The notes beneath the pieces are model-generated. The model was not told the origin of the DNA. It saw only the letters and a program-made list of their open reading frames with translations, and made no database searches. From positions 16,259 through 80,258 of the forward strand of contig CAJUHO010000003.1 of NCBI GenBank assembly GCA_910586195.1: DNA of 64,000 bases, in the 5' to 3' direction. Below, one piece after another: positions 52,637 to 62,600 of this stretch. Each line of letters opens with the position of its first letter. Within the stretch, counting starts at the first letter, position 1. This DNA is from an uncultured Bacilli bacterium. GTDB lineage: Bacteria; Bacillota_I; Bacilli_A; RF39; UBA660. The translations under genes were made by a program, and so were the position numbers.

Positions 52637-52644
52637 TAAATTGA

Positions 52645-52669
52645 AAGGCATCGTTTGATGCTTTTTTTT
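52645..52669 (+). terminator. Terminator after the second TasA-like gene
   Basis: GCATC and GATGC form a stem with a GTTT loop, extended by A-T pairs, followed by eight T residues. It separates the two structural genes from the peptidase operon. Confidence 0.85.
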
Positions 52670-52790
52670 GTTGACTATTGAATGTAATCTTTTTCTAGAT
52701 TTTTCAAGATAAGTGTGTTATTATATTTACAGAGTATAGTATTGGGAAGGTTGAATTATTTCGGATGTAAAAAAGAAAGTGGGTGAAAAA

Positions 52791-53516
52791 GTGAGAGATG
52801 ACATATATGATAGTAGAATGATGAAAAAAAAATCTCAACCTTCTTTTTTTAGAATATTTAGAAAAATATATAATTTTATTGCAAAAGTAGTTTTATACTC
52901 AGTTATTTTGATTATGCTATTTATCGGAGTGTTGTTTACTACCTACACAATTGATTATGTAAAAAATATTTCAAGTGGTAATTATAAGCCTTTGTATGGT
53001 GCCTATGTTATCATAAGTCCTAGTATGGTACCTACTATAAATGTACAAGATGCTGTTGTTATAAAAAATGTGCCTCCAGAAAAGTTGAAAAAAGGTGATA
53101 TTATTACCTTTATTTCTACTGATACACGTTATGCTGGTTTGACTGTCACTCATAGAATTATCGATATTGAAAAGTCACAGGATGGTAAATTGTTATTTCG
53201 TACAAAGGGTGATAATAATAATGCACCAGATGACGCTTTAGTTACTGAAAACAATATTGATGGTAGAGTATTTTTAAAGATTCCTAAAATAGGTTATGTA
53301 CAATACTTTTTATCACAATCTTATGGTTGGCTTATCTGTATTGTTCTTCCTTGTTTGTGGGTTATCGCAGTTGAAATTGTTAGAATTATTAAAACTTTGC
53401 GAAATTCACTTGTAAGGAAAACGGAAAGTAGAAGAGAAAATTTTAAGACTAAGAAGGCACGTAATGCAAGTAAAATAGAGGTTATTACAATGGACCAGGA
53501 AAGTGAGGAAGATTAA
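52791..53516 (+). CDS. Signal peptidase I, ER type (SipW-like)
   Basis: A 241-residue membrane peptidase. A membrane segment at about 30-52 precedes the catalytic SPSMVPT (Ser78). The usual Lys is replaced by His in TVTHRIID (His121), and acids follow in TKGDNNNAPDD (Asp141, Asp147), the Ser-His-Asp arrangement of the ER/archaeal/SipW group. A second membrane segment lies at about 168-190 with a basic tail. SipW in Bacillus processes TasA and TapA. GTG start at 52791 follows GGGTGA. Confidence 0.88.
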   Translation: MRDDIYDSRMMKKKSQPSFFRIFRKIYNFIAKVVLYSVILIMLFIGVLFTTYTIDYVKNISSGNYKPLYGAYVIISPSMVPTINVQDAVVIKNVPPEKLKKGDIITFISTDTRYAGLTVTHRIIDIEKSQDGKLLFRTKGDNNNAPDDALVTENNIDGRVFLKIPKIGYVQYFLSQSYGWLICIVLPCLWVIAVEIVRIIKTLRNSLVRKTESRRENFKTKKARNASKIEVITMDQESEED

Positions 53517-53517
53517 G

Positions 53518-54078
53518 ATGAAGGAAAATATGGAAGAAAAAGATTCAAAAATGGGGTTGAAGTTAATTGTGGCAGGCGTTATTCTGTTTGTATTTTGTGT
53601 GGCTGTTGCGTTTTTATGGTATAAAGTTTTTCAAAAGGATAAGGCTGCCGTAACTACTTTGACTATTGCATTGAAGGATCGTGGACAAGGTGTCGATGTT
53701 GAATCATTAGTTCCACAGAATGATCGAGATGCTAAGAATGTTCCAGCCTATTCGTTTGATATTTCTAATACAGGTGATAATGTTGGTGGTTATGAGGTTT
53801 TATTGGAAGATAGTATTAAAAGAGAGGGCGATACTTATGAAAATGTGGAATTGTTAAATAGGAATCAATTAAAATATGAATTAATTTTAAACGGTAAGGT
53901 AGTTGCAACTGGATTATTATCAACAATTAAAAAAAATGTTTTGGACTCTAGAACAATTGATGCTGGGAAAACTAATACTTATCAGTTACGAATATGGGTT
54001 CCATTAGATGCAGAAGATTGGCAAAATAAGAGTTATCATTATAAGGTTGCCGTACATTCAATTAATGAAGGAGAATAA
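53518..54078 (+). CDS. Membrane-anchored beta-rich protein of the SipW locus
   Basis: A 186-residue protein with one membrane segment (about 14-35) and an external beta-rich domain. The part YQLRIWVPLDAEDW and the final paired strands resemble the end of the two TasA-like proteins (FRLRIWVAD), so it is probably a distant relative. It has no AxA cleavage motif after the membrane helix, so it may stay anchored and seed or tether fibres. Start at 53518 follows GAGGAAG; the gene is one base after the peptidase stop. Confidence 0.65.
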   Translation: MKENMEEKDSKMGLKLIVAGVILFVFCVAVAFLWYKVFQKDKAAVTTLTIALKDRGQGVDVESLVPQNDRDAKNVPAYSFDISNTGDNVGGYEVLLEDSIKREGDTYENVELLNRNQLKYELILNGKVVATGLLSTIKKNVLDSRTIDAGKTNTYQLRIWVPLDAEDWQNKSYHYKVAVHSINEGE

Positions 54079-54081
54079 GTA

Positions 54082-54783
54082 ATGAAAAAGATACTAGGTG
54101 AATATAGTCAAATATTGGGTTATACATTTACAGGGCTTGTATTTGGGCTTTCCTGTTTTATAATTTTTCTTAATTTTTATCATTTTAAAGAAGTAGGTAC
54201 TACTGTTGGAAAAACGAACTATACAAATGATCTTTATACTAAGGTACAGGAAAACATTAATCAAACTCGTACTAATGCTTCTGTTTACGATATTAATGGT
54301 TATTCTGGGCCTGAAAATGGTTATGAAATGTTATCTATTCAATCTAGGCTGATGTTATGTGTTGATTCTTTTTCAGATGCAGAGATTAAAAGCTTTTTTG
54401 AGAAAGATCAATTGTCACTTCCCGAAATCTATGAGTTTCAATCAGTATATCAGCGTAAGGTAATAAATGGCTGTATTGTTAAACAGTTATATGATATTAC
54501 TTCAATAGAAGGAAGTGATATTAAGTTTACTTCTAATAAAGTTAAAATGATTGCACCATTTGTAAAATTAGAGTCTGCAGCATTGATAAAAAGAACAGAA
54601 TATGTTGCAAAAAATATAAAGAATAATAGTAGTTATTTCTTTAGTAATAAAGATGCTAAAGAAAATGTATTTGATATTGCTAAAGACAGTTATTATGAAA
54701 TTTTATTGGCATATAAAGATGCATCGGAATTTTTGTTAGAAGTCTCAAAGTGGTATTATAATGTAGTTGGAGGTAGAGTATGA
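54082..54783 (+). CDS. Hypothetical single-pass membrane protein of the SipW locus
   Basis: A 233-residue protein that I do not recognise. One membrane segment (about 12-32) is followed by a mostly helical extracytoplasmic domain with two Cys (LMLCVDSF and NGCIVKQL) that could form a disulfide. It starts three bases after the preceding stop and overlaps the next gene by four bases, so it belongs to the same operon and probably to the same export or assembly process. Confidence 0.65.
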   Translation: MKKILGEYSQILGYTFTGLVFGLSCFIIFLNFYHFKEVGTTVGKTNYTNDLYTKVQENINQTRTNASVYDINGYSGPENGYEMLSIQSRLMLCVDSFSDAEIKSFFEKDQLSLPEIYEFQSVYQRKVINGCIVKQLYDITSIEGSDIKFTSNKVKMIAPFVKLESAALIKRTEYVAKNIKNNSSYFFSNKDAKENVFDIAKDSYYEILLAYKDASEFLLEVSKWYYNVVGGRV

Positions 54784-55232
54784 GGCAAATATTTAATAGT
54801 TTATTCTCATTTTTGAAGCTTTTATTATTTTTCTCTGCGCTTTCGTTAACATTGTTTATTATCGTTCAAATGTATCAACGTTTAGGAAAGAATATATTGT
54901 CTTCTATAAAGGTGTTTATTCCATATCTTTTGATTTTTGCATTATTTATTATTAATATTTTTGCAAGACAGAATTCTGTTACTAAAAATATATTTTATAA
55001 CATTACATGTTGTTTAGTTTTTGCTACAGTGGTAGTAGTTGCTTTAAGAGCTATATTAGATAATAACATGGTATTAAAGGCACAATTAGGAAGAAATATC
55101 AATTTTAATTTTTTTGATTACTTTATTCCTTTTATGAAAACTATGTTATATGGTTTGTGTCTTTCTAATGTGTTTTTAATGTTCAATGGTCGTTCGAAAC
55201 CTAAAAAGGAAATTGCAGAACAAATTGATTAA
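54780..55232 (+). CDS. Hypothetical four-helix membrane protein of the SipW locus
   Basis: A 150-residue membrane protein with four likely helices (about 8-30, 43-61, 69-93 and 113-132) and a short basic C-terminus. No family recognised. It is translationally coupled to the preceding gene (ATGA overlap) and ends the operon at a strong terminator. The pair may work as a membrane unit. Confidence 0.65.
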   Translation: MRQIFNSLFSFLKLLLFFSALSLTLFIIVQMYQRLGKNILSSIKVFIPYLLIFALFIINIFARQNSVTKNIFYNITCCLVFATVVVVALRAILDNNMVLKAQLGRNINFNFFDYFIPFMKTMLYGLCLSNVFLMFNGRSKPKKEIAEQID

Positions 55233-55247
55233 TTTGTTCTTTTTTTT
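55218..55247 (+). terminator. Terminator of the SipW-like operon
   Basis: GAACAAATT and AATTTGTTC form a perfect nine-pair stem with a GATT loop, followed by eight T residues. The stop codon of the last gene lies in the hairpin. Confidence 0.9.
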
Positions 55248-55284
55248 ATTTGCGATATAGAGTAAAATATGGATGGTGAGTTTT

Positions 55285-56085
55285 ATGGAAAATGATAGAT
55301 TTAAATTCAAGAAAAAATATGGACAAAATTTTTTAAAAGATCAAAATATTATTAAGAGAATAGTTGAGAGTGCTGAAATTGCTGAAAATTCTTTGGTACT
55401 AGAGGTTGGTCCAGGTATGGGTGTACTTACTAAATGTTTGGCAGAAAATGCAATGAAGGTGTTGTGTTATGAAGTTGATTTGCAATTGCAAGAGTATTTG
55501 GAAAATAATTTGAGTGAATATGATAATGTTGTTATTCATTTTAAGGATTTTTTGAAGGCGGATATTGAGAGGGACTTATCTGAATTTTCATATAACAAAC
55601 TTTATTTTATTAGCAATATTCCCTATTATATTACGACTCCTATTCTTATGAAGTTGATGGATTTGCCATTTGAATTTTCTAATATTGTTGTTATGATTCA
55701 AAAAGAAGTTGCGAATCGTTTTTCTAGTTTACCAGGATGTAGGGATTATGGTTCTATTACAGTTTATTTAAATTATTTCTATGAAGTGGAAAAACTATTT
55801 GATGTGGGACGGGAAAAATTTATGCCTAGTCCTCATGTTGATAGTGCAGTAATATCCTTAAAGCCTCGTGCTAATAGATTAGAAGTATATAATATGAAAG
55901 TATTTTTTCAACTAATACATGATAGTTTTCAATTTAAAAGAAAAAATCTACGTAATAACTTGAAATCATATGATTTGGTAGAAGTAGAAAAAGTATTAAA
56001 TGAATATGGATTTGATTTGAATGTTAGAGCAGAAAATTTAGGTGTGGATGTCTTTGTAGCTATGAGTAATGCCTTAAGTAAGTAA
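55285..56085 (+). CDS. rsmA: 16S rRNA dimethyladenosine transferase RsmA (KsgA)
   Basis: Dimethylates A1518 and A1519 of 16S rRNA. The 266-residue enzyme has FKKKYGQNFLKDQNI, the SAM motif LEVGPGMGVLT, the catalytic SNIPYYITTPI and the C-terminal helical domain. Start at 55285 follows GGTGAG; an upstream in-frame TTG/GTG-type start at 55273 is less likely. In Bacillus ksgA is followed by yabG, as here. Confidence 0.97.
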   Translation: MENDRFKFKKKYGQNFLKDQNIIKRIVESAEIAENSLVLEVGPGMGVLTKCLAENAMKVLCYEVDLQLQEYLENNLSEYDNVVIHFKDFLKADIERDLSEFSYNKLYFISNIPYYITTPILMKLMDLPFEFSNIVVMIQKEVANRFSSLPGCRDYGSITVYLNYFYEVEKLFDVGREKFMPSPHVDSAVISLKPRANRLEVYNMKVFFQLIHDSFQFKRKNLRNNLKSYDLVEVEKVLNEYGFDLNVRAENLGVDVFVAMSNALSK

Positions 56086-56139
56086 TGTAATTACCTTCTA
56101 AATATATTTTATTTTGAATATACTTGGATGGGTGATAAT

Positions 56140-56454
56140 ATGAATTTGAAAATAGGCGATATTGTCAGCAGAAATTCTCATGGAAACGATATTTATTTTA
56201 AAATTATTGAGGTAAGCGGGAATGTTGCTATCTTAAAGGGAATTGATTTGCGGCTTTATGCTGATAGTTTGCTTGATGATTTAAGAAAGGAATCTTTACA
56301 TGAAGGTTCTATAGAAGAAGATAGACTTATTATTGAGAATAATAAAAAAATTCTGAATTTGGATCGTAGCGAATATTTTTATTTACCAGGTAAAATATTA
56401 CATATCGATGGAGACAATCTCTTAAATAACTATAATAAAATCTTTATGAAATAA
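56140..56454 (+). CDS. YabG N-terminal domain only (truncated sporulation protease)
   Basis: A 104-residue protein matching the N-terminal SH3-like part of YabG: NLKIGDIVSRNSHGNDIYFK, VAILKGIDLRLYADS and the PGKILHIDGD segment (YabG has PGKVLHLDGD). Bacillus YabG has about 290 residues, the rest being the protease that trims spore coat proteins. Here a stop follows ten residues after that segment, and I see no remaining protease sequence in the 198 bases downstream in any frame. It could be a decayed yabG or a small protein that keeps only this domain. Start at 56140 follows GGGTGATA. Confidence 0.75.
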   Translation: MNLKIGDIVSRNSHGNDIYFKIIEVSGNVAILKGIDLRLYADSLLDDLRKESLHEGSIEEDRLIIENNKKILNLDRSEYFYLPGKILHIDGDNLLNNYNKIFMK

Positions 56455-56592
56455 GGAATTTTGATAATTCTAATTAAAAAATAACCTCTAGAAAACAAAA
56501 AATTAGATAAATTTTTATAACGATTCTACAATAAATAGAAGAGGGCGACATATGCTTAAGTAACTAAAATTATGTTAATTCATATGATGGTC

Positions 56593-56621
56593 TTGAAATT
56601 TTACTTTTTTTTTGTTATAGT
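56593..56621 (+). promoter_or_regulatory. Promoter of the giant surface protein gene
   Basis: TTGAAA (56593-56598) and TATAGT (56616-56621) are 17 bases apart, 32 bases before the start codon. Confidence 0.8.
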
Positions 56622-56652
56622 ATGTCCCTATGTAGGAGGATGGTTTTCGGTT

Positions 56653-59600
56653 ATGAAATATGATCGTAAAATAAGTGTGTTTTTATCACTTGTAGGAATA
56701 ATATTTATTTCTTTAGGATTAGTGTTATCTTTTAACAATAAATCTGCTTTTGTTGCTAATACTAATATTAAGACGACCCTTAATGTTAATATGACGGGCT
56801 TAAAGGCAGGACAAGAAGTAACGGTAACGTTAGATTTGGATAATTATACTAATGTTACTAGTGGTTATAATGCTTATAAAGCTAAGTTAATATATGATCA
56901 AAATATATTTGAGCAAGTTTTACAAGATGACTTTGTCTCATTAAATGATTGGGAGGAGTTAGAATATAATCCAGATACTTTTGAGTTTGTAGCTATTAAG
57001 AAAGTTGGGAGTAAGACTTTAGAAAATGTTGTTCAAGTTAGATTGCGAGTAAAAACAACAGCTAGTGCTGGAATTACTACTATAAAAATGGAAAATATTG
57101 TCACTTCTGAAGGACGTAAAGATATCCCTGTAGATGATAAGAGTGTAGATGTTAATATCATTAGAGATCAAGTAACTGTTCCTGATAATTCAAATACAAA
57201 TACAGGAAATTCTTCTAATAATAATTCTAATGATAGTTTTAATAATAGTTCTAACACTATTCATTTCAATAACTCTGCTTCAGAAAGTTCTAATAAAGTT
57301 AATGATCATAATACTACTGAAACTGATAAGTATGATGATAATACTATTGAGACAGATAAATATGATCAGGAAGAAATCTTTGATCAAATGGATGATGAGG
57401 AAGAAGAGAATGTTGAAGAATATAAAGTAGACAATACCAGACGTAATAGTTTTGTTGTATTTATTATAGTAATTCTTATATTTCTTGTTATTACCATTAT
57501 TTTATATAGAAAAAAAAGGGATGATAATAAAAAACGTACTAATATGTTGATAATATTTTCAATTGTAGGTTTATGCTATTTATTATTTGCAGGAACTGTA
57601 TATGCGGCCTATAGTAACTCTTTATTTAAGGGTGAATTGAATGAGGATGGTCAAATCAATTATGATGATTTGAAATTATTAGAACTTCATTTAATTAATA
57701 AGAAATCGATTCCTTCTTATCTATTAGAAAATGCTGATATGAATAATGATGATAAAATTACAGTAACTGATTTAACACTTTTAGTACGAAAGTTAGAAAA
57801 GACACTGGATTATGAGGTTGAATTTATTGAAATAGAACAACAAAATCAATATATACCAAAAAATAGTGATTTTACATTAAACTTTAAAGCCACAGTGTTG
57901 TATGGTGCTAAAATAGAGAAAGTTAAAATCAATAATGTTTATTATGATGTTGTAGAAGATAGTGTGAATGATATCTATCATGTTGTTCTAAATTCTTCAA
58001 ATAAAGCTGGAGCTATTAATTATCATTTTAGTGAAGTAATACTAAATAATGATCAAAAAGTAAATGTTGATTTCACAGAATCAATAGAAGTATTAAAAGA
58101 AAAACCTAATATTACTAATTATATAGTTAAAGATAGTCTTGATGATTCAACACTTAATATAACTTTTAATTTGGTAGATCCTGATTTGGCGTTTACTTTT
58201 GGTAATATTGAAATTACAGATGAAGCTGGTAACCTTGTAAAAGAACAAGATATTAAAAATGGCTCTAATAATGTTTTATTATCTGTTACAGAAGGTAAAA
58301 TTTATACAACTAAGTTTAGTTTAGGTTATAATTTAACAACTGATAAAGATTTAGTCGATAGTAATTTAGTTGGTAAAATTGAAGAATTAAAAGAATTGCA
58401 ATTAGTAAGTGATTATCAATTTAAAGTATCTAATCTTGCACCTGAAAAGGATACTTATTTTGCAAATGAAAAGGTTAAGATATACTTTGATAGTTCTAAT
58501 ACTAGTAAATATGTTCCTAATCGAATTAAAATAAATGGTCAGGACTATGATGTTAATATTGAGAATGGTAGATTTGTTGTAGTTTTACCTGAATTTAGGG
58601 ATTTTGGCAAGAAAAATATTAAACCTGAGATTATAACCTTAAGTAATGGTAAGACGTTTAAATTTAAAGATGATTTGAATTTAAACATTAATATTATTAA
58701 GAGAGTTCCTACTGTTTCTGATTTAATACTAGAAGAAAATGCTGAAAATGGTGAAGTCACAATTAATTTTGATGTTAACGATGATGATAATGCATTATTT
58801 AAAATGTTTATCGAAATAAAAGATGATCAGGGTACAGTACTTGAAAAGATTGATTTAAATAGTTCTGATTTAACAGGCTCTAAGCATATTACTAAGGTAT
58901 TTAAAAATTTAGGAATTGTTTCTAGTTATCATGTAAATGTTATTGCAAGTTATTGTCAAACTGATGATAATTCAGATTCTAAAGAAGATGTTGTTTTATA
59001 TCAGAAAGACTTTATAGCAGCATTCAAGGCTAATATTGTTTCTGTTACTAGTGATAAACACTATTATGAAAAAGGGGAAAATGTAACACTTACTTATAAA
59101 ATAACTACGAATGGCCCTCATGATATTTCTAAGATTTATATCAATGAACAAGAGTATACTGCGATAAAATTAGAAAAAGATTTATATAAAGTGGTTTATA
59201 AAGCTTCTGCAAATGCAATCATTGAGGATATTCATACTACTAAAGTTATTTGTACTAGTGGAAATGTTGCTAGTGTTTCTAATAAAGTACAAATTGAAAC
59301 ACTTAAAGATGTTCCAAGAATAAGTGATTATAAAGTTGCTAGCAATAATAAAGAGGCAAAAGTTGTATTAGACTTTAATATCATTGATAATGATAATAGT
59401 TTTATAGAAGGTAATGCAGTACTTCTTAATAAAAATGGTTCAATTGTAATGAATGTGCCTATTAAAAAAGGAAAAAACAAAGTAGAATTTAATGTTGAGT
59501 TCTTTACTTCATATGATGTAAAAATTAATGTTACTTATGATAGAGATTGCATATTAGATTCAACTAATAAATTTACTACTATGGTTCTTTCTGAGGAAAT

Positions 59601-62600
59601 TTCTGAAATCGTTGGTGGGCAGTTTTCTATTGATAATGTAAAAACTGTTAAGAATAATGAAAACTCTAAATACTTTTTAAAGAACGAAAAGATTCATTTA
59701 GAATTTGATGATGCCAATTCATTTATTTCTACCATTGTTGCAGTTATTATCAACAATAAACAGTATGATGTTCATAAAGATGGTGATACTTATTCTACTA
59801 TTGTTGATGGATATTTAAATAGTGGAGCTCAAACATTAACAATTTCTAAAGTAAAATTAGCTAGTTCTCAAGAATTAGAAGTTACATCTAATAATCAAGT
59901 TCAAATAGAAGTATTGAAAGATAAACCAGTTATTCAAAATTATAAAACTGAGATCAATGAAAATAATTTAACAGCAAATATTTCATTTGATATCATTGAT
60001 AATGATCACGCTTTTGTAAATGGTAATATTGTAGTTGTTGATAAAGATAATAAAACAATTATTGATAAGGCTATTAAGAGTGGTGCTAATCATGTAGAAA
60101 TATCTATTAAAGAAAATATGAAGTATGCAGTTAAGATTAATGCAAATTATAATTTAACTTCTGATTTAGCTGTTACTGATAAAGATGTTACAGGTGTTGT
60201 TAGTTTAGGTGATGAATTAGAGCTTAATATTGATTATGATTTTAAAGCGACTAATTTTAAAACTTATAGTGACAATGTAGAAAGTGTAAAATTCCATAAA
60301 GGTAAGGCAATTAAAGTCATGTTCGATAGTTCTAACTCTACTTCAAATACGCCATCTAAGATTAGAATGGATGGAAAAGACTATGATTTAAAAGCTGAAA
60401 ATGGAAAGTATGTAGTAGTTCTTCCTGGTTTCAGTCAAATTGGATTACATACTATTAATATCGAAGCAATTACTTTATCTAATGGTAAGACGTTTGATGT
60501 TAAAAAGTCTTTAGATATCACAATCTTAAAAGAGGTTCCGGTCATTTCTAATTTAGAAGTGGTTGAAGATACTACAAAAAATCAAGTAAAAGTAGATTTT
60601 GATATCCAAGATGATGACGATACGTTAACACTTATTACTATCAACTTATTAAATGATAAGAATGAAGTAGTGGACCATATTACACTACCTGATCAAGCAA
60701 TGAATAGTATTAGTGGTATTTCTAAAGTATTTAATGGTGTATTCACATCAAAATACAAAGTAGAGATTTTAGCTAATTATGCTTTAGGTTCTGCTGATAG
60801 TGATATAGTAGAAAATGTTGTTTTAGCAAGTAAAGAAATTGAAGCTAGTGCAAAAGCAGAAGTAGTTGAAGCTGTTAGTGATAAGGTATATTATGAAAAG
60901 GAAAGTAGTGTACTGCTTACTTATACCATTAATACCAATAAAACAGATAATATTATCAGTATTACTGTTAATGAAAAAGATTATGCAGCGACTAAACTTG
61001 CTGATGGTAGATATCAGATTTCTTATAAAAATGATAATAGTAGTGGTGTTCAATCTTTAAAAGCAACGAAGGTTACTTATGATAATACTTTAACTGCTGC
61101 TATTAATAATACTGTAAAAGTTGAAGTATTAAAGGATGAGTTAACTGTTACTAATTATAAGCAAATTGATGATGTTCAAAATTCAAAAGTTACTTTAAAC
61201 TTTGATGTTACGGATCCTGATGATAGTTTCATTAATGGTAAAGCTATATTAACAAAAAAATCTGATCATACTGTTGTTACTAAAGATATTAAAAAAGGTT
61301 CTAACAGTTTAGAATTTGATGTAGTTGAGCTTGAAAAGTATGATTTCGTAATAAAAGCAACATATGATAGAGATACGAATGTGTTAACAGATGCGAATGA
61401 TAATCGAATCGTAGATCGTAGTTTGCTTACTCAAGAAGTTCAATTAGTACTTGACTATAATGTTGTTGTTAGTGATATTACAACTAGTAAAGATAATACG
61501 AATACTAAGTACTTTGAAAAGGGGGAAGATATTGTTCTTTCATTCAAGAGTTCTAATACAGTAAACTATGAAGTAGCAGAAGTTAGTATCAATAATAAAG
61601 CTTATACTGTAACGAAAGTGGATGATTATTATCAAGTAACTCTTTCAGGGTTTGATAAAGTAGGAGTTCATACAATCACGATTGAAAAAGTTAAATTATC
61701 TAATACAAAGGAATTTGATATTGATAGCAATAATACTGTAAAAGTCGAAGTATTAAAAACTGTTCCATTAGTTAAGGAATTCAGTTATGATGAAGATAAT
61801 TATGGTGATGTTTCCGTTAAATTTAATGTTATTGATGCGGATAAGACCATTGTTCATGGTAAGGTAATTATCAGTAATGATGATGGTAATGTAAAAGAAC
61901 AAGATCTAGTTATTGGTAGCAATGTAGTTAAATTTACTCCAAAAGAACAAGAAAATTACTTTGTAAGAGTTGTTGCTGATTATGATTTGGATTCTAATAA
62001 ATTAGATCATGATTCTAACTATTATAAAGATGCTGTTTTATTAGAAAATGAAATATCATTTGGAAAACGTCAATTCCAAATTAAAGACATCGTTTCGTCA
62101 ACTGTTTATGTACAAACAGCAGATGGTGTTAAAGAAGCTTCAAGTATTAAAATAGCTGATTTGAATCATTTAGAAAATTATATTGTTAAAGTAAAAGCTA
62201 GAGACATGCCAGTATTCTATACAACAATTGAAGAGTACAGAATTGATAATAATAAATTGAAATTTATTTTGAAGTATGATGATATTATTCAATATAATGG
62301 TAGTAAGAAACAAAACAAATTAGAAATAGAATATGGTACTGTTAAAGACGGTGTAGTGGAAGGCTCAAGCTTGGAATTACTTGTTAAAAAAATAGAAGCT
62401 AATCCTAGTGGAACATTCGAACTAACTAAGGATTATGATGCATCATTTATTTCTGATGAACAGTTAAGTGTTATTTCAAGTAAATTTACAGGAACTTTAA
62501 ATGGTAATGGCTATAAAATTAGCAATTTGAAGAAACCTTTCTTTAATGAATTAGAGGGCGCTACTATTAAGAATTTAGTATTTAGCGATGTAAGTTTATC

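Noticed and set aside
56455..56652. Search for the lost protease half of yabG downstream of the stop
   Set aside because: No frame in this 198-base gap continues YabG similarity, so a simple frameshift does not explain the short protein.
58545..61060. Short frames on both strands within the giant protein gene
   Set aside because: All are shadows of the 2,449-codon frame, with no ribosome sites and no recognisable domains.
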